This document shows positions 22,961 to 31,810 of a stretch of DNA of 32,133 bases, one piece after another. This stretch comes from Brevinematales bacterium (lineage in GTDB: Bacteria > Spirochaetota > Brevinematia > Brevinematales > GWF1-51-8). Position numbers and translations under genes: made by a program. Location: NCBI GenBank assembly GCA_013177895.1, contig JABLXV010000043.1, positions 1 to 32,133 of the forward strand. The letters are read 5' to 3'. Position 1 is the stretch's first letter, and every line of letters begins with the position of its first letter. The notes under the pieces are model-generated. The model searched no databases. It was not told the DNA's origin and saw nothing but the letters and a program-made list of their open reading frames with translations.

Positions 22961-23836
22961 ATGTCAAAGTGGGTATGGCTGAACGGCCAGCTAATCGAAC
23001 GTGAGAAGGCTGCGATATCGGTGTTCGATCATGGGGTTTTATACGGCGACGGCGTATTCGAAGGGATTCGCTTCTATGACAGGAAGGTCTTTAAGCTCGA
23101 CGAACATATCGACCGTCTTTTTAATTCGGCGAAAATCATCATGCTCGACATCCCTTACTCCAAGGATGAAATAAAGAAAGCGGTACTCCTGTGCTGCCGC
23201 GAGAGCGGGTTGTCCGACGGGTATATCCGCCCGGTGGTCACACGCGGAGCGGGCGCGCTCGGCCTCGCGCCGTGGAGATGCGGCAATCCCGGCATGTTTA
23301 TCATCGTCGATACCCTTCAGCTTTACCCGAAGGAGTTATACGAGAACGGGATGCCGATTGTCACGGTGGCCACCCGCAGGAATATCCCCGAGGCGCTGAA
23401 CCCGATGATCAAATCGCTGAACTATCTGAACAATATTATGGCGAAGATCGAGGCGAAAAACGCCGGCGCGGAAGAGGCGATTATGCTGAATAACGACGGG
23501 CATGTCGCGGAATGCACGGGCGATAATATATTTATTATCCGCGGCAATGTGATCTATACGCCGCCGGTTTCGGCGGGCTCGCTCCCCGGCATCACGATGG
23601 GCGCGGTCGTCGGTCTCGCTGCGGATATGGGTGTGAAGACGGTCGAGAAGCTGTTCACCCGCGCGGAGATGTATATTTCCGACGAGTGTTTCCTGACAGG
23701 CACCGCCGCGGAGGTGGTTCCTGTGATCAGTATCGACGGCCGCGTGATCGGCGACGGGAAGCCCGGCGCGCTGACCCGCAAACTGGTCGCGGCGTTCCAG
23801 GAATATGTCCGCACTTCCGGCACTCCGATTGAATGA
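22961..23836 (+). CDS. ilvE: Branched-chain amino acid aminotransferase (class IV)
   Basis: A pyridoxal-phosphate enzyme that interconverts leucine, isoleucine and valine with their 2-oxo acids, using glutamate/2-oxoglutarate. 291 residues, normal for the short class IV group. VFDHGVLYGDGVFEGIR (21-37) is the family start motif; K151 in IKSLNYLNN is the lysine that binds PLP; AEEAIMLNNDGHVAECTGDNIFI, PGITMG and the LTGTAAEVVPV motif complete the active site. ATG 22961 is chosen because TAGGAG (22949-22954) precedes it. It overlaps ispE by 4 bp (ATGA). D-amino acid aminotransferase or 4-amino-4-deoxychorismate lyase are alternatives within the fold, but length and motifs favour IlvE. Confidence 0.9.
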   Translation: MSKWVWLNGQLIEREKAAISVFDHGVLYGDGVFEGIRFYDRKVFKLDEHIDRLFNSAKIIMLDIPYSKDEIKKAVLLCCRESGLSDGYIRPVVTRGAGALGLAPWRCGNPGMFIIVDTLQLYPKELYENGMPIVTVATRRNIPEALNPMIKSLNYLNNIMAKIEAKNAGAEEAIMLNNDGHVAECTGDNIFIIRGNVIYTPPVSAGSLPGITMGAVVGLAADMGVKTVEKLFTRAEMYISDECFLTGTAAEVVPVISIDGRVIGDGKPGALTRKLVAAFQEYVRTSGTPIE

Positions 23837-24681
23837 AGATTCTTTCACGCGCCAAGCTGAACCTTTTTCTGGACATCACCGGTAAAGACCCGTCCGACGG
23901 CTACCATTATATAGACAGTCTATTTCAGGAGATTTCGCTCGCTGATGAGATACTGATCGAAGAGTCTGTCGCGGATTCGATAGAATTCCGGGGTATCGAT
24001 ATCCCCGGGACGGATACCACAGTCCACCGCGCGCTAAGGATGTTCCGCGATACGACCGGGGTCTTGCAGAAGTACCGGATTGTGACGGATAAGCATATTC
24101 CCACAGGCGCGGGGTTGGGCGGGGGGAGTTCCAACGCCGCGGCGGTACTTTCGGCGCTCGCGGAGATGAATGGCATACCCGCGCGGGAGCTAATTCCTGT
24201 CGGCGCGCGTATCGGCAGCGACGTGCCGTTCTTCTTCACAGGCGGGCTATGCCGGGTGCGCGGGAAGGGCGAACTGATCGAGCCGCTCGCGGGCCGTCTC
24301 GACGGGCTTCATTTCATAGTGGCGTATCCCGATATACATATCTCCACCAAGTGGGCGTACTCGCTGATAGACGGATACGGCACGGGGCTGGCGGAAGATG
24401 AAATATTGAAAAAAAGAGCGATTGATATTGATTTTTTACGAAAAATTATGTATAATAGGTTTCAAGGAAAAATTTTCGACGAAGAGGAGAAACTTTCCGC
24501 TTTAAAAGAGAAATTGGACTTAGAACTGCGGGCGGAGATATCTATGATGAGCGGAAGCGGTTCTTCTCTCTTTTTTGTTTATGAAAGCGAAAGAATCCGG
24601 GATGAAGTTTTTGAGATTATAAAAAACATATTTAACTATCGGTTTTTCCGATGTGATCCGGTTTATCGCACCGAGCGGTAA
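23833..24681 (+). CDS. ispE: 4-diphosphocytidyl-2-C-methyl-D-erythritol kinase
   Basis: Fourth enzyme of the MEP isoprenoid pathway; phosphorylates CDP-methylerythritol at the 2-hydroxyl. 282 residues. GHMP-kinase motifs: the N-terminal SRAKLNLFLDITGKDPSDGYHYIDSLFQ, the ATP-binding PTGAGLGGGSSNAAAV (about 92-107), and the C-terminal MSGSGSSLFFVY glycine loop. The ATG lies in the ilvE stop (ATGA), with no Shine-Dalgarno of its own, so it depends on coupling. The last third (from about 24400) is visibly more AT-rich than the rest of the gene and contains a good promoter at 24428-24456 that faces spoVG. ispD, which supplies its substrate, is at 5684. Confidence 0.94.
   Translation: MKILSRAKLNLFLDITGKDPSDGYHYIDSLFQEISLADEILIEESVADSIEFRGIDIPGTDTTVHRALRMFRDTTGVLQKYRIVTDKHIPTGAGLGGGSSNAAAVLSALAEMNGIPARELIPVGARIGSDVPFFFTGGLCRVRGKGELIEPLAGRLDGLHFIVAYPDIHISTKWAYSLIDGYGTGLAEDEILKKRAIDIDFLRKIMYNRFQGKIFDEEEKLSALKEKLDLELRAEISMMSGSGSSLFFVYESERIRDEVFEIIKNIFNYRFFRCDPVYRTER
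24428..24456 (+). promoter_or_regulatory. Promoter inside ispE, probably for spoVG
   Basis: TTGATT (24428-24433), a 17-base spacer and TATAAT (24451-24456) within the ispE coding region, in its AT-rich part. Transcription would start near 24463 and read into spoVG, the tRNA and prs. Confidence 0.5.
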
Positions 24682-24723
24682 AAAGGTGTGTTCTTACAAA
24701 TTCATCACCAGGAGGATGAACTC

Positions 24724-24975
24724 ATGGAGATTACGGACATCAGGATCAAGAAGTTGGAAGGCGACAGCAAGTTAAAAGCTTACGCATCCGTGACGTTTGA
24801 CGACAGTTTTGTGGTGCACAACATCAAAGTAATCGAGGGAAAGGGTGGGTTGTTTATCGCGATGCCCTCGAGAAAGACTCGCAGCGGTGAGATGAAGGAT
24901 GTGACTCATCCGATTAATACTTCGTTCAGGGAGAAACTTCAAAGCGCTATCTTGGAAGCCTATCAGTCCGAATAG
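24724..24975 (+). CDS. spoVG: Regulator SpoVG
   Basis: A small nucleic-acid-binding regulator, 83 residues. The sequence [10 protein letters not shown], then [20 protein letters not shown], the FIAMPSRKT motif and the DVTHPI block match the conserved SpoVG core. Known family members bind DNA and RNA and affect cell division, virulence or stress genes; Borrelia SpoVG is an example. ATG 24724 follows AGGAGGAT at 24710-24717; an upstream extension in the same frame is not supported. It is followed by a tRNA-Gln gene about 65 bp downstream. Two sources of transcription are likely: read-through from ilvE-ispE and the promoter within ispE. Confidence 0.95.
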   Translation: MEITDIRIKKLEGDSKLKAYASVTFDDSFVVHNIKVIEGKGGLFIAMPSRKTRSGEMKDVTHPINTSFREKLQSAILEAYQSE

Positions 24976-25039
24976 CGGCAGTTTTTTCGAAAGGGGAGAA
25001 TGGGCTGAAATTCTGAGCTGACCAACTATATAGAAAAGA

Positions 25040-25112
25040 TGGGGAGTGGTGCAATTGGCAGCACACTGGCTTTTGGAGCCAGGCGTTGAAGGTTCGAGCC
25101 CTTCCTCCCCAG
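25040..25112 (+). tRNA. tRNA-Gln (anticodon TTG)
   Basis: All four arms can be paired by hand. Acceptor TGGGGAG (25040-25046) with CTCCCCA (25105-25111); D stem GTGC/GCAC (25049-25052/25061-25064); anticodon stem CTGGC/GCCAG (25066-25070/25078-25082) with anticodon TTG at 25073-25075; T stem GAAGG/CCTTC with loop TTCGAGC. The discriminator is G and CCA is not encoded. It lies between spoVG and prs, probably in the same transcript and cut out by tRNA processing. A GCCGG/CCGGC hairpin follows at about 25126-25140. Confidence 0.96.
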
Positions 25113-25169
25113 TGTATATCGATAGGCCGGTTTTTCCGGCTAAGAATCGTTAGGGAATAAGGAAAGAAC

Positions 25170-26141
25170 ATGCCCGTTTCAAATTTGAAGATGTTGACCG
25201 GAAGGGCAAATCCGGTATTCGCGCAGAGAATCGCCGATTATATCGGCGTACCGATGGTCGATACGTTTATCACCGATTTCGCGGATAACGAGATATTTGT
25301 GAAAATCCGTGAGAATGTGCGCGGCAAGGATGTTTTTATCGTTCAACCTACCTGCAATCCGGGGTACAAGAACCTGATGGAGCTCCTGATTATTATCGAC
25401 GCTCTGCGCAGGGCGTCCGCCGAACGGATCACGGCGGTCATTCCTTATTTCGGGTACGCGCGCCAGGACCGTAAGGCCGAGCCCCGCGTGCCGATTACTT
25501 CCAAGCTGGTGGCCAATCTGGTGACTGTCGCGGGCGCGGATCGTCTGCTGACTATGGATCTGCATGCCGCCCAGATACAGGGGTTTTTCGATATACCGGT
25601 GGATCATCTCTATGCTACGCCGGCGTTTTTGAAAAAAGCCCTGTCCCTCGGCGATATGAAGGACTTTGTAGTGGTCTCTCCCGATATCGGCGGCGTCGAA
25701 CGTTCCCGCTTCTTCTCGAAGCTCCTCGGAACGAACCTCGCCATCCTCGATAAACGGCGCGAGAGGAAGAACGAGGCCGAAGTGCTGAACCTGATCGGCG
25801 AGGTCGACGGGTTGAATGTGATTATGATAGACGATATGGTCGATACGGCGGGGACGATATGCCAGTCCGCCGAGCTCCTGAAGAAGAAGGGCGCGAGGTC
25901 GATCCATGTTTTCTCCGCGCACGCCGTTTTATCAGGACCTGCCGCGCAGCGGTTGGGGGAGTCGCTGATCGACGGGATATATTTCACCGACACCATACCG
26001 GTGGAGGAGTCCAAGCTGAAGACGATCGGCCCGAAGATGGAGACCATTTCGGTGGCCGGACTTTTTGGCGAGGCGATAGAACGGATTCACCTCAACGAAT
26101 CGGTGAATTCGCTTTTTGTAAACGAAACTAAAGTAAAATAA
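25170..26141 (+). CDS. prs: Ribose-phosphate pyrophosphokinase
   Basis: Makes phosphoribosyl pyrophosphate from ribose 5-phosphate and ATP for nucleotide, histidine and tryptophan synthesis. 323 residues, class I. Visible motifs: FADNEIFVKIRENVRGKDVFIVQ (N-terminal), PYFGYARQDRK (ATP site), the TMDLHAAQIQGFF block, SPDIGGVERSRFF, and the PRPP loop VIMIDDMVDTAGTI. The start ATG 25170 has AAGGAAA ahead of it. Its product is the substrate of Hpt, encoded at 28717. The order prs-rplY-pth is the same as in Bacillus and others. It lies downstream of the tRNA-Gln gene. Confidence 0.96.
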   Translation: MPVSNLKMLTGRANPVFAQRIADYIGVPMVDTFITDFADNEIFVKIRENVRGKDVFIVQPTCNPGYKNLMELLIIIDALRRASAERITAVIPYFGYARQDRKAEPRVPITSKLVANLVTVAGADRLLTMDLHAAQIQGFFDIPVDHLYATPAFLKKALSLGDMKDFVVVSPDIGGVERSRFFSKLLGTNLAILDKRRERKNEAEVLNLIGEVDGLNVIMIDDMVDTAGTICQSAELLKKKGARSIHVFSAHAVLSGPAAQRLGESLIDGIYFTDTIPVEESKLKTIGPKMETISVAGLFGEAIERIHLNESVNSLFVNETKVK

Positions 26142-26174
26142 TAATCGTTATTGAGCGACCAGGAGGATATTTAG

Positions 26175-26726
26175 ATGTCAGAAGAATTTATTTTAAAAAC
26201 GGAAGAAAGAAAAAAAATCGGAAAAGAAGAAGCTTTGAGGCTTCGTGACGATAAAATGCTTCCGGTTATCGTTTACGGCGCGGGCGTGGAAAGTCCGGTT
26301 CCGCTTTCCGTAAACTATGTGGAGTTCGAGAAGCTGTTCAACAAAGTGGGTAAGCATCACCTGATCACCATCGAGGTGGGCGGAAAGAAAGTGAAAGTAA
26401 TTATAAAAGATTACAAATTTCATCCGATAACCCGCAGGTTCCAGCATGCCGATCTTCTCGCGATAACCGAAGGGAAGCCGTTTATCACGGAAGTCCCGGT
26501 GAACTATACCGGTACGCCGGTGGGCGTAAAAGAGGGCGGATCGATGCTGATTTTCACCAAAAAACTGAAAATCCGCACGACCCAGAAAGATCTTCCTTCA
26601 TCGGTAGAGATCGATATCAGCCACCTGCAGCAGAAGCAGTACATGATTGTCCGTGAAATACTGGGCAAGTTCAAATTTCAGGTACTGACGAACGAGGGTA
26701 ACGTCCTGATTGAAATCAAGGCGTAG
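26175..26726 (+). CDS. rplY: Ribosomal protein bL25 (TL5/Ctc type)
   Basis: A 5S rRNA-binding ribosomal protein of the long Ctc/TL5 type, 183 residues: an N-terminal L25 domain (about 5-95) with VYGAGVESPVPLSV and the KDYKFHPITRRFQHADLL motif, then a C-terminal beta domain (about 97-183) with VPVNYTGTPVGVKEGG. The long form is the stress-related Ctc protein in Bacillus and is common outside the Gammaproteobacteria. An excellent AGGAGGAT Shine-Dalgarno lies seven bases before the ATG. It is spaced 33 bp after prs and 37 bp before pth. Confidence 0.95.
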   Translation: MSEEFILKTEERKKIGKEEALRLRDDKMLPVIVYGAGVESPVPLSVNYVEFEKLFNKVGKHHLITIEVGGKKVKVIIKDYKFHPITRRFQHADLLAITEGKPFITEVPVNYTGTPVGVKEGGSMLIFTKKLKIRTTQKDLPSSVEIDISHLQQKQYMIVREILGKFKFQVLTNEGNVLIEIKA

Positions 26727-26763
26727 TCTGAATGATGAAAACCCCGTTAACGGGAGGTTATTG

Positions 26764-27324
26764 TTGAAACTGGTAGTAGGTCTGGGAAATCCCGGGGAAG
26801 AATACGAGAGAACCCGGCATAATCTCGGATTTCAGGTTCTCGATAGATTGGCGGTGCGCCACGGAATAGTGGTGGACACCAAGAAAAAGAAATCTCTCAT
26901 AGGCCGTTTTCGACTGGGCAAAGAACGTGTCATGCTCCTCAAACCTCAGACGTTTGTCAATCTGAGCGGGGAAGCCGTGCTCTATATGGCGAGCTTCCTG
27001 CGAATCATGCCGGAGAACATCATCGTGGTATGCGACGATGTGAATCTCCCGTTCGGCGCCGTGCGTATCCGTAAATACGGGTCGAGCGGCGGGCATAACG
27101 GCATCAAGTCGCTGATACAGTTCCTGAAATCCGATAACTTTCCGCGTATCCGCATCGGTGTGGGCAATCCCCCCGATGAAACGCGGCTGGAAAATTTTGT
27201 CCTGAGTAAATTTTCCACGGATGAAGTATCCGCGCTCGACCCGGTGATCGATAAGGTCTGCGATGCGGTGCAGTTCATTATCGACGGCGATATGGACCGC
27301 GCGATGAACGAATTCAATCAATGA
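26764..27324 (+). CDS. pth: Peptidyl-tRNA hydrolase
   Basis: Releases peptides from prematurely dropped peptidyl-tRNA and recycles the tRNA. 186 residues with KLVVGLGNPGEEYERTRHNLGF at the N-terminus (N9, catalytic H19), the KPQTFVNLSGE block, VVCDDVNLPFG and the SSGGHNGIKSL motif. I place the start at TTG 26764, six bases after GGGAGG, which gives the standard MKLVVGLGNPG start; a second TTG directly before it is too close to that site. No ATG in this frame is possible upstream within the conserved region. The stop overlaps the tilS start (ATGA at 27321-27324). Confidence 0.94.
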   Translation: MKLVVGLGNPGEEYERTRHNLGFQVLDRLAVRHGIVVDTKKKKSLIGRFRLGKERVMLLKPQTFVNLSGEAVLYMASFLRIMPENIIVVCDDVNLPFGAVRIRKYGSSGGHNGIKSLIQFLKSDNFPRIRIGVGNPPDETRLENFVLSKFSTDEVSALDPVIDKVCDAVQFIIDGDMDRAMNEFNQ

Positions 27325-28715
27325 AGCGCGGCCGGCAAGTACGGTCGCTCTTTCTGGAAACTATTCGAAATTACCAAATGATTCAAAATGGCGATAAGGT
27401 CCTGCTCGCGTTGTCGGGCGGGGCCGATTCCGTTTTCCTCGCGCACATCCTTGTAGAGTGCCGGGACGAACTCGGCATCACCATCGCGGCCGCGCATATC
27501 CATCACGGGATACGCGGGGACGAGGCCGACCGGGACAGGGATTTCTGCCGGGACTTCGCGGAACGGATGGGGATGGAGTACTACTCGCGCGGGGCGGACG
27601 CCCCGGGGTACGCGCGCGGGCACGGGCTTTCGCTCGAACACGCCGCCCGCGACCTGCGTTACCGCGAGCTCCGCGCGATTAAGGACGAATCCGGCGCGGC
27701 GAAGATCGCGACCGCGCATCATCTCGACGATCTCGCGGAGACCATGCTGTTCCGGATGTTTACCGGGACGGGGCCTTCCGGCCTGCGCGCTATCCGCCCG
27801 GTCAACCGCGACATCATCCGCCCCGTTCTCTTTATCCCCAAATCCGAAATATCCGCCTATCTTGCCGCGAACTGCATCGCGTATATAGTCGACTCCACCA
27901 ATCTTGATACGGCCTATCCCCGGAATTATATCCGTGAGAAAATCCTTCCGGTTATCGCGGAACGGTTCCCGGGGTTCCGGGAACATATGAAGGACCTATC
28001 CCTGATAGTGAGCGGCGAGGAGGAGGTGTGGGAACGGCTGGCGCGGCGGTTCGGACGGTACGCGGAGTTCCGCGGCGGGCGCGCGCATGTCGCAAAGGAG
28101 ATTTTCGCCGACAGGCCGAAACTCCCGTTGGCGCGGCGGTATATCCGCGGGATGATTACCCGCCGTTTCGATTCTTCTTATCACGCGAACTTGTCTTTTT
28201 TCGGGAATCTGATTAGATTTTCAGGTAAAAGCGAAGGCACGGTAATGGTGTTCCGGGCGAAAAAATTCCGCGTTTTCTCGTCATATGATGAATATGTCTT
28301 CGAAAAAGCCCATAAAAATTGTGCGAAAGAAACGATTCATGCTAAACTATTGGATAATTTTTCTATCCGCAGTGGAGAAACAACCCTCGGCTTCGAGCGG
28401 GGTAGCGGAACCTGTGGGGAGAAAAACATCGACCGCTGCGAGTTCAATCCCGCCGGGCTGGAATCGGTGATTGTCCGGGGCAGGAACGACGGCGACCGGA
28501 TTGAGATTTCAGGCGGACGGCATAAAAAGGTACAGGACTTGCTCGTGGATATGAAAGTCCCGCGATGGATGCGGGATGAGGTTCTGGTCATCGGGGACGA
28601 TGCCGGCGATGTGATCGCGGTATATATTCCCGGGTACGGGTTTCGGGTGTCTTCCAAATTTTATACCTCTGACGGCGAACCGTGCATGACGGTTACGGCG
28701 CGGAACGGAGACTGA
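27321..28715 (+). CDS. tilS: tRNA(Ile)-lysidine synthase
   Basis: Attaches lysine to C34 of the CAU-anticodon tRNA-Ile, changing its reading from AUG to AUA, an essential step. 464 residues. The N-terminal PP-loop is LSGGADSVFLAHIL (SGGADS at 32-37), followed by HIHHGIRGDEADRDRDF and TAHHLDDLAETMLFR. The C-terminal domain has the typical GDRIEISGGRHKKVQDLLVD segment. The start codon lies in the pth stop, so the two are coupled; hpt follows after one base. Part of the middle (about 28230-28400) is more AT-rich than the rest. The rest of the gene is very GC-rich. Confidence 0.93.
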   Translation: MKRGRQVRSLFLETIRNYQMIQNGDKVLLALSGGADSVFLAHILVECRDELGITIAAAHIHHGIRGDEADRDRDFCRDFAERMGMEYYSRGADAPGYARGHGLSLEHAARDLRYRELRAIKDESGAAKIATAHHLDDLAETMLFRMFTGTGPSGLRAIRPVNRDIIRPVLFIPKSEISAYLAANCIAYIVDSTNLDTAYPRNYIREKILPVIAERFPGFREHMKDLSLIVSGEEEVWERLARRFGRYAEFRGGRAHVAKEIFADRPKLPLARRYIRGMITRRFDSSYHANLSFFGNLIRFSGKSEGTVMVFRAKKFRVFSSYDEYVFEKAHKNCAKETIHAKLLDNFSIRSGETTLGFERGSGTCGEKNIDRCEFNPAGLESVIVRGRNDGDRIEISGGRHKKVQDLLVDMKVPRWMRDEVLVIGDDAGDVIAVYIPGYGFRVSSKFYTSDGEPCMTVTARNGD

Positions 28716-28716
28716 T

Positions 28717-29238
28717 ATGAAACTAAAGACTTATATTTCAGCCGAAAAGATACAGGAAAAGGTGTCGGAACTTGCCGCGCGTATCGATGAGTATCTCGGG
28801 GATTCCGAGGCGGTGATGATCGCGAACCTGAAGGGTTCGGTCATCTTTTTCTCCGACCTTATCCGTCAGATGAAGAATATGAATATTACCGCCGATTTCC
28901 TTTCGACCGAAAGCTACGCGGGCACCGAACATACCGGGACAGTGAAAATCACCCGCGATTTATCGATGGACATCAGCGGGAAAAAGGTGGTGCTGGTCGA
29001 GGATATCCTCGATACCGGGTTAACGCTGGAGCATATTATGCGGTACATCCGCGATATACATAACCCCGAAGACGTGAAGATTTGCGTGCTTCTGGACAAG
29101 CCCTCGAACCGGAGAGTCAAACTGGACGCCGATTTCGTGGGATTTACTATCGAAAACGAGTTCGTTGTCGGTTATGGGCTGGATTATTATGAAAAACTTC
29201 GCAATCTGCCCTATATCGCCGTGGTAGAAGAGCAATAA
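28717..29238 (+). CDS. hpt: Hypoxanthine phosphoribosyltransferase
   Basis: Purine salvage: joins hypoxanthine or guanine with PRPP. 173 residues. The PRPP-binding loop is VVLVEDILDTGLTL, the ANLKGSVIFFSDLIRQ segment near residue 40 and the late VVGYGLDYYEKLRNLPYIAV segment are characteristic of the HPRT family. The ATG follows the tilS stop by a single base, with GGAG upstream. The tilS-hpt-ftsH order is also found in Bacillus (tilS-hprT-ftsH) and here runs directly into ftsH, whose start lies 13 bp further. Confidence 0.95.
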   Translation: MKLKTYISAEKIQEKVSELAARIDEYLGDSEAVMIANLKGSVIFFSDLIRQMKNMNITADFLSTESYAGTEHTGTVKITRDLSMDISGKKVVLVEDILDTGLTLEHIMRYIRDIHNPEDVKICVLLDKPSNRRVKLDADFVGFTIENEFVVGYGLDYYEKLRNLPYIAVVEEQ

Positions 29239-29251
29239 ATAGGAGACTTGA

Positions 29252-31243
29252 ATGAGTGAAAACAGGAGTTCCAATAAAAACCGCGGGCGGTTTCCCCCGA
29301 ATAACCGCAATCAGGGCATGTATTTCGCGATATTTTTAATTATCGTTCTGGGCGTCTTCACGCTCATTTATCTTTACCTGAAACCCAAGCCGGTGCTGAC
29401 CTATAACCAGTTTATCCAGAATATCACGAACGAAACGGTAGCAAGCGTTACTATACAGGGACAGCTCATTAACGGCGAATGGAAGAAGGCCGACGCCGCC
29501 GGGGCGAAAGAGTTCAAATCGGTCATCCCGTTGGACGACCCGACTCTTCTCCCGATGCTCAAGCAGTATAATATCACGATAGTCGGCGAGCCGGTGCGTG
29601 ACGGGAGCGGCGACTTCATCTGGTGGATAGTCATCATTTCCGTCGGTATGTTTATCCTGTGGTTCTTCCTGATGCGCGGCTCGCAGGGCGGCGATTCGGG
29701 GCGGGCGATGTCGTTCGGAAAGAGCCGGGCGCGCCTGCATCGCGACATGAGCGGTAAGGTCACTTTCGCGGACGTCGCGGGATGCGAGGAAGCGAAGCAG
29801 GATTTGGAAGAAGTGGTGGAATTCCTGAAAAGCCCGCAGAAATTTACCGCTCTCGGCGCGAAGATTCCCAAGGGCGCGCTTCTGGTGGGTTCGCCCGGCA
29901 CGGGTAAGACCCTGCTCGCGAAGGCGGTCGCCGGGGAAGCCAACGTGCCGTTCTTCAGCGTCAGCGGCTCGGAATTTGTCGAAATGTTCGTCGGCGTAGG
30001 CGCATCGCGTGTGCGCGACCTGTTCGCCGACGGGCGCAAGAACGCGCCGTGTATCATCTTTATCGACGAGCTTGACGCGGTAGGGCGTTCGCGCGGGGCG
30101 GGGCTGGGCGGTTCGCATGACGAACGCGAGCAGACCCTGAACCAGATACTAGTCGAGATGGACGGGTTCGATTCGTCCGAGGGGCTGATTATCCTCGCGG
30201 CGACCAACCGTCCCGATATCCTCGATCATGCGCTGATGCGCCCGGGGCGTTTCGATAGAAAAATAGTGGTCGATAAGCCCGATGTGCGGGCGCGTGAACT
30301 CATCCTCAAGGTGCATACCCGAAAGGTGCCGATCGAGTCCGATATCGACCTCGATTCCATAGCGCGCGGGACTCCCGGACTGACCGGCGCGGATATCGAG
30401 AATCTGGTGAACGAGGCCGCGCTCAAGGCGGCGCGCGAGAACCGGAAAAAGGTCGCCAACTCCGACTTCGAGTACGCCAAGGATAAAGTCCTTCTCGGGC
30501 CTGAGCGCAAGAGCAAGATTATCCTCGAAGAAGATAAATTGATTACGGCGTTCCATGAGAGCGGGCACGCGGTGCTGGGGCATTTTCTGCCGCTGACCGA
30601 CCCGATCCACAAGATAACAGTCATCCCGCGCGGGTTTGCCGCCGGCGTGACATTCAGCCTTCCCGTGGACGAGCGCACGCACCTGTTCAAGGAACGCCTG
30701 ATGCAGGAATTGATGCTTCTGCTCGGCGGGCGCGCGGCGGAGGAGATCAAGTTCGGGCATTCGTGGATATCCGGCGGGGCGTCGAACGATATCGAACGCG
30801 CCACCTCGATCGCGCATTCCATGGTGTGCGAATGGGGAATGAGCGAGAAGCTCGGCCCGGTCACCTACGGCGAGAAGGAAGGCCCGGTATTCCTCGGAAA
30901 GGACTTGGTCACCCGTAAGAACTTCAGCGAAAAAATCCACGAGATCATCGATAACGAGATTCGCGATATTATGATGAATACCTATGAAAAAGCGAAATCG
31001 ATGATCAAGAAATACGAGTCCAAGCTCGATCAGCTTGCAAAGGTTCTGCTGGAACGGGAAGTCCTGGGCTCCGAGGAGATTTTAGAAATACTCGGCCCGT
31101 CCGATAAGGATCGTTTCCCGATCAAGGACAGGATCGAGAAGATGAGCGGGATAATCTTTACGAAGCCCGCACCCAAGAAAGAGCCGCCCAAGAAAGAACC
31201 CGTGAAGAAGGCGCCTCCGAAGAAACGTCCCCCTAAGGCTTGA
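29252..31243 (+). CDS. ftsH: ATP-dependent zinc metalloprotease FtsH
   Basis: Membrane-bound AAA+ protease that extracts and degrades membrane and regulatory proteins. 663 residues: a Lys/Asn-rich N-terminus, membrane helix about 23-43, a small periplasmic domain, helix about 122-141, then the AAA domain. Walker A is GSPGTGKT (213-220; serine in place of the usual first proline), Walker [12 protein letters not shown], the second-region [20 protein letters not shown], the zinc site HESGH (H435, H439) and the third ligand D513 in [12 protein letters not shown]. The C-terminus is a Lys/Pro-rich low-complexity tail of about 25 residues. AGGAG precedes the ATG at 29252. It is the last gene of the tRNA/purine cluster. 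Confidence 0.96.
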   Translation: MSENRSSNKNRGRFPPNNRNQGMYFAIFLIIVLGVFTLIYLYLKPKPVLTYNQFIQNITNETVASVTIQGQLINGEWKKADAAGAKEFKSVIPLDDPTLLPMLKQYNITIVGEPVRDGSGDFIWWIVIISVGMFILWFFLMRGSQGGDSGRAMSFGKSRARLHRDMSGKVTFADVAGCEEAKQDLEEVVEFLKSPQKFTALGAKIPKGALLVGSPGTGKTLLAKAVAGEANVPFFSVSGSEFVEMFVGVGASRVRDLFADGRKNAPCIIFIDELDAVGRSRGAGLGGSHDEREQTLNQILVEMDGFDSSEGLIILAATNRPDILDHALMRPGRFDRKIVVDKPDVRARELILKVHTRKVPIESDIDLDSIARGTPGLTGADIENLVNEAALKAARENRKKVANSDFEYAKDKVLLGPERKSKIILEEDKLITAFHESGHAVLGHFLPLTDPIHKITVIPRGFAAGVTFSLPVDERTHLFKERLMQELMLLLGGRAAEEIKFGHSWISGGASNDIERATSIAHSMVCEWGMSEKLGPVTYGEKEGPVFLGKDLVTRKNFSEKIHEIIDNEIRDIMMNTYEKAKSMIKKYESKLDQLAKVLLEREVLGSEEILEILGPSDKDRFPIKDRIEKMSGIIFTKPAPKKEPPKKEPVKKAPPKKRPPKA

Positions 31244-31257
31244 TGACGAACTGTTTT

Positions 31258-31362
31258 TGTCATTGCGAGGCCTGAGCCGAAGCAATCTATTGAATGCAAA
31301 ATAAAACAGACTGCTTCACCCCGCGTATTAAAAATACTGAAGCGCGGGGTATCGCGATGACA
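31258..31362. repeat. TGTCATTGCGAG palindromic element, copy 2
   Basis: Starts TGTCATTGCGA (31258-31268) and ends TCGCGATGACA (31352-31362), ten of eleven pairs. Inner arms GAAGCAATCT and AGACTGCTTC pair eight of ten, and a CCCCGCG/CGCGGGG stem lies near the right end. It fills most of the gap between ftsH and the DUF1844 gene. Copy 1 is at 22676-22754. Confidence 0.7.
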
Positions 31363-31450
31363 GGAAAACAGTTATTTTATATTTTTGTCAGCGCGCCCCC
31401 TGAGGACGAAACGAAGAAGTAACGATTGACGGGATAGATAAGCCGGCGAT

Positions 31451-31810
31451 ATGTACCGGACAAATACTGTGTGCATTCAGGCGGAAAGGATGAGTCATTT
31501 AGGGTTAAGTTTCATCTCCTATATTATGATGCTTTACCAGTCGGGACTGATCGCGCTCGGACGGATGCAGAATCCCCTGGGTTCGGATGTGCCGATGGAG
31601 TTGGACGAAGCCCGCAGCGTCATCGATTTGCTGGAACTCCTTCAGGAGAAGACGCTGGGTAATCTGACCGACGAAGAGACTCACACGCTGGATATGGTGC
31701 TCGAGACCCTGCGCAGCGGGTATATCGAGGAGCTCAGCCGCGCGGCGTCGGAGAATAAGGATAAGCCCGAAAGCGAAATAACCGAGGGGGACGAGTTTGA
31801 AGTCCATTGA
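31451..31810 (+). CDS. DUF1844-family protein
   Basis: A 119-residue cytoplasmic protein. The core LGLSFISYIMMLYQSGLIALGRMQNPLG followed by the ARSVIDLLELLQEKTLGNLTDEE block matches the DUF1844 family, which has no known function to my knowledge. The C-terminus is an acidic Glu/Asp-rich tail. The start is uncertain: ATG 31451 has no good ribosome-binding site, and ATG 31490 (after GGAAAGG with no spacing) would remove 13 residues. The conserved domain begins soon after 31490, so the shorter form is plausible. A MoxR-type ATPase gene begins inside its 3' end. Confidence 0.75.
   Translation: MYRTNTVCIQAERMSHLGLSFISYIMMLYQSGLIALGRMQNPLGSDVPMELDEARSVIDLLELLQEKTLGNLTDEETHTLDMVLETLRSGYIEELSRAASENKDKPESEITEGDEFEVH

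Noticed and set aside
31426-31452. TTGACG followed 18 bases later by TATGTA as a promoter for the DUF1844 gene
   Set aside because: The -10 hexamer is poor, and it would require the start at 31490, which lacks proper Shine-Dalgarno spacing; left undecided and not listed.
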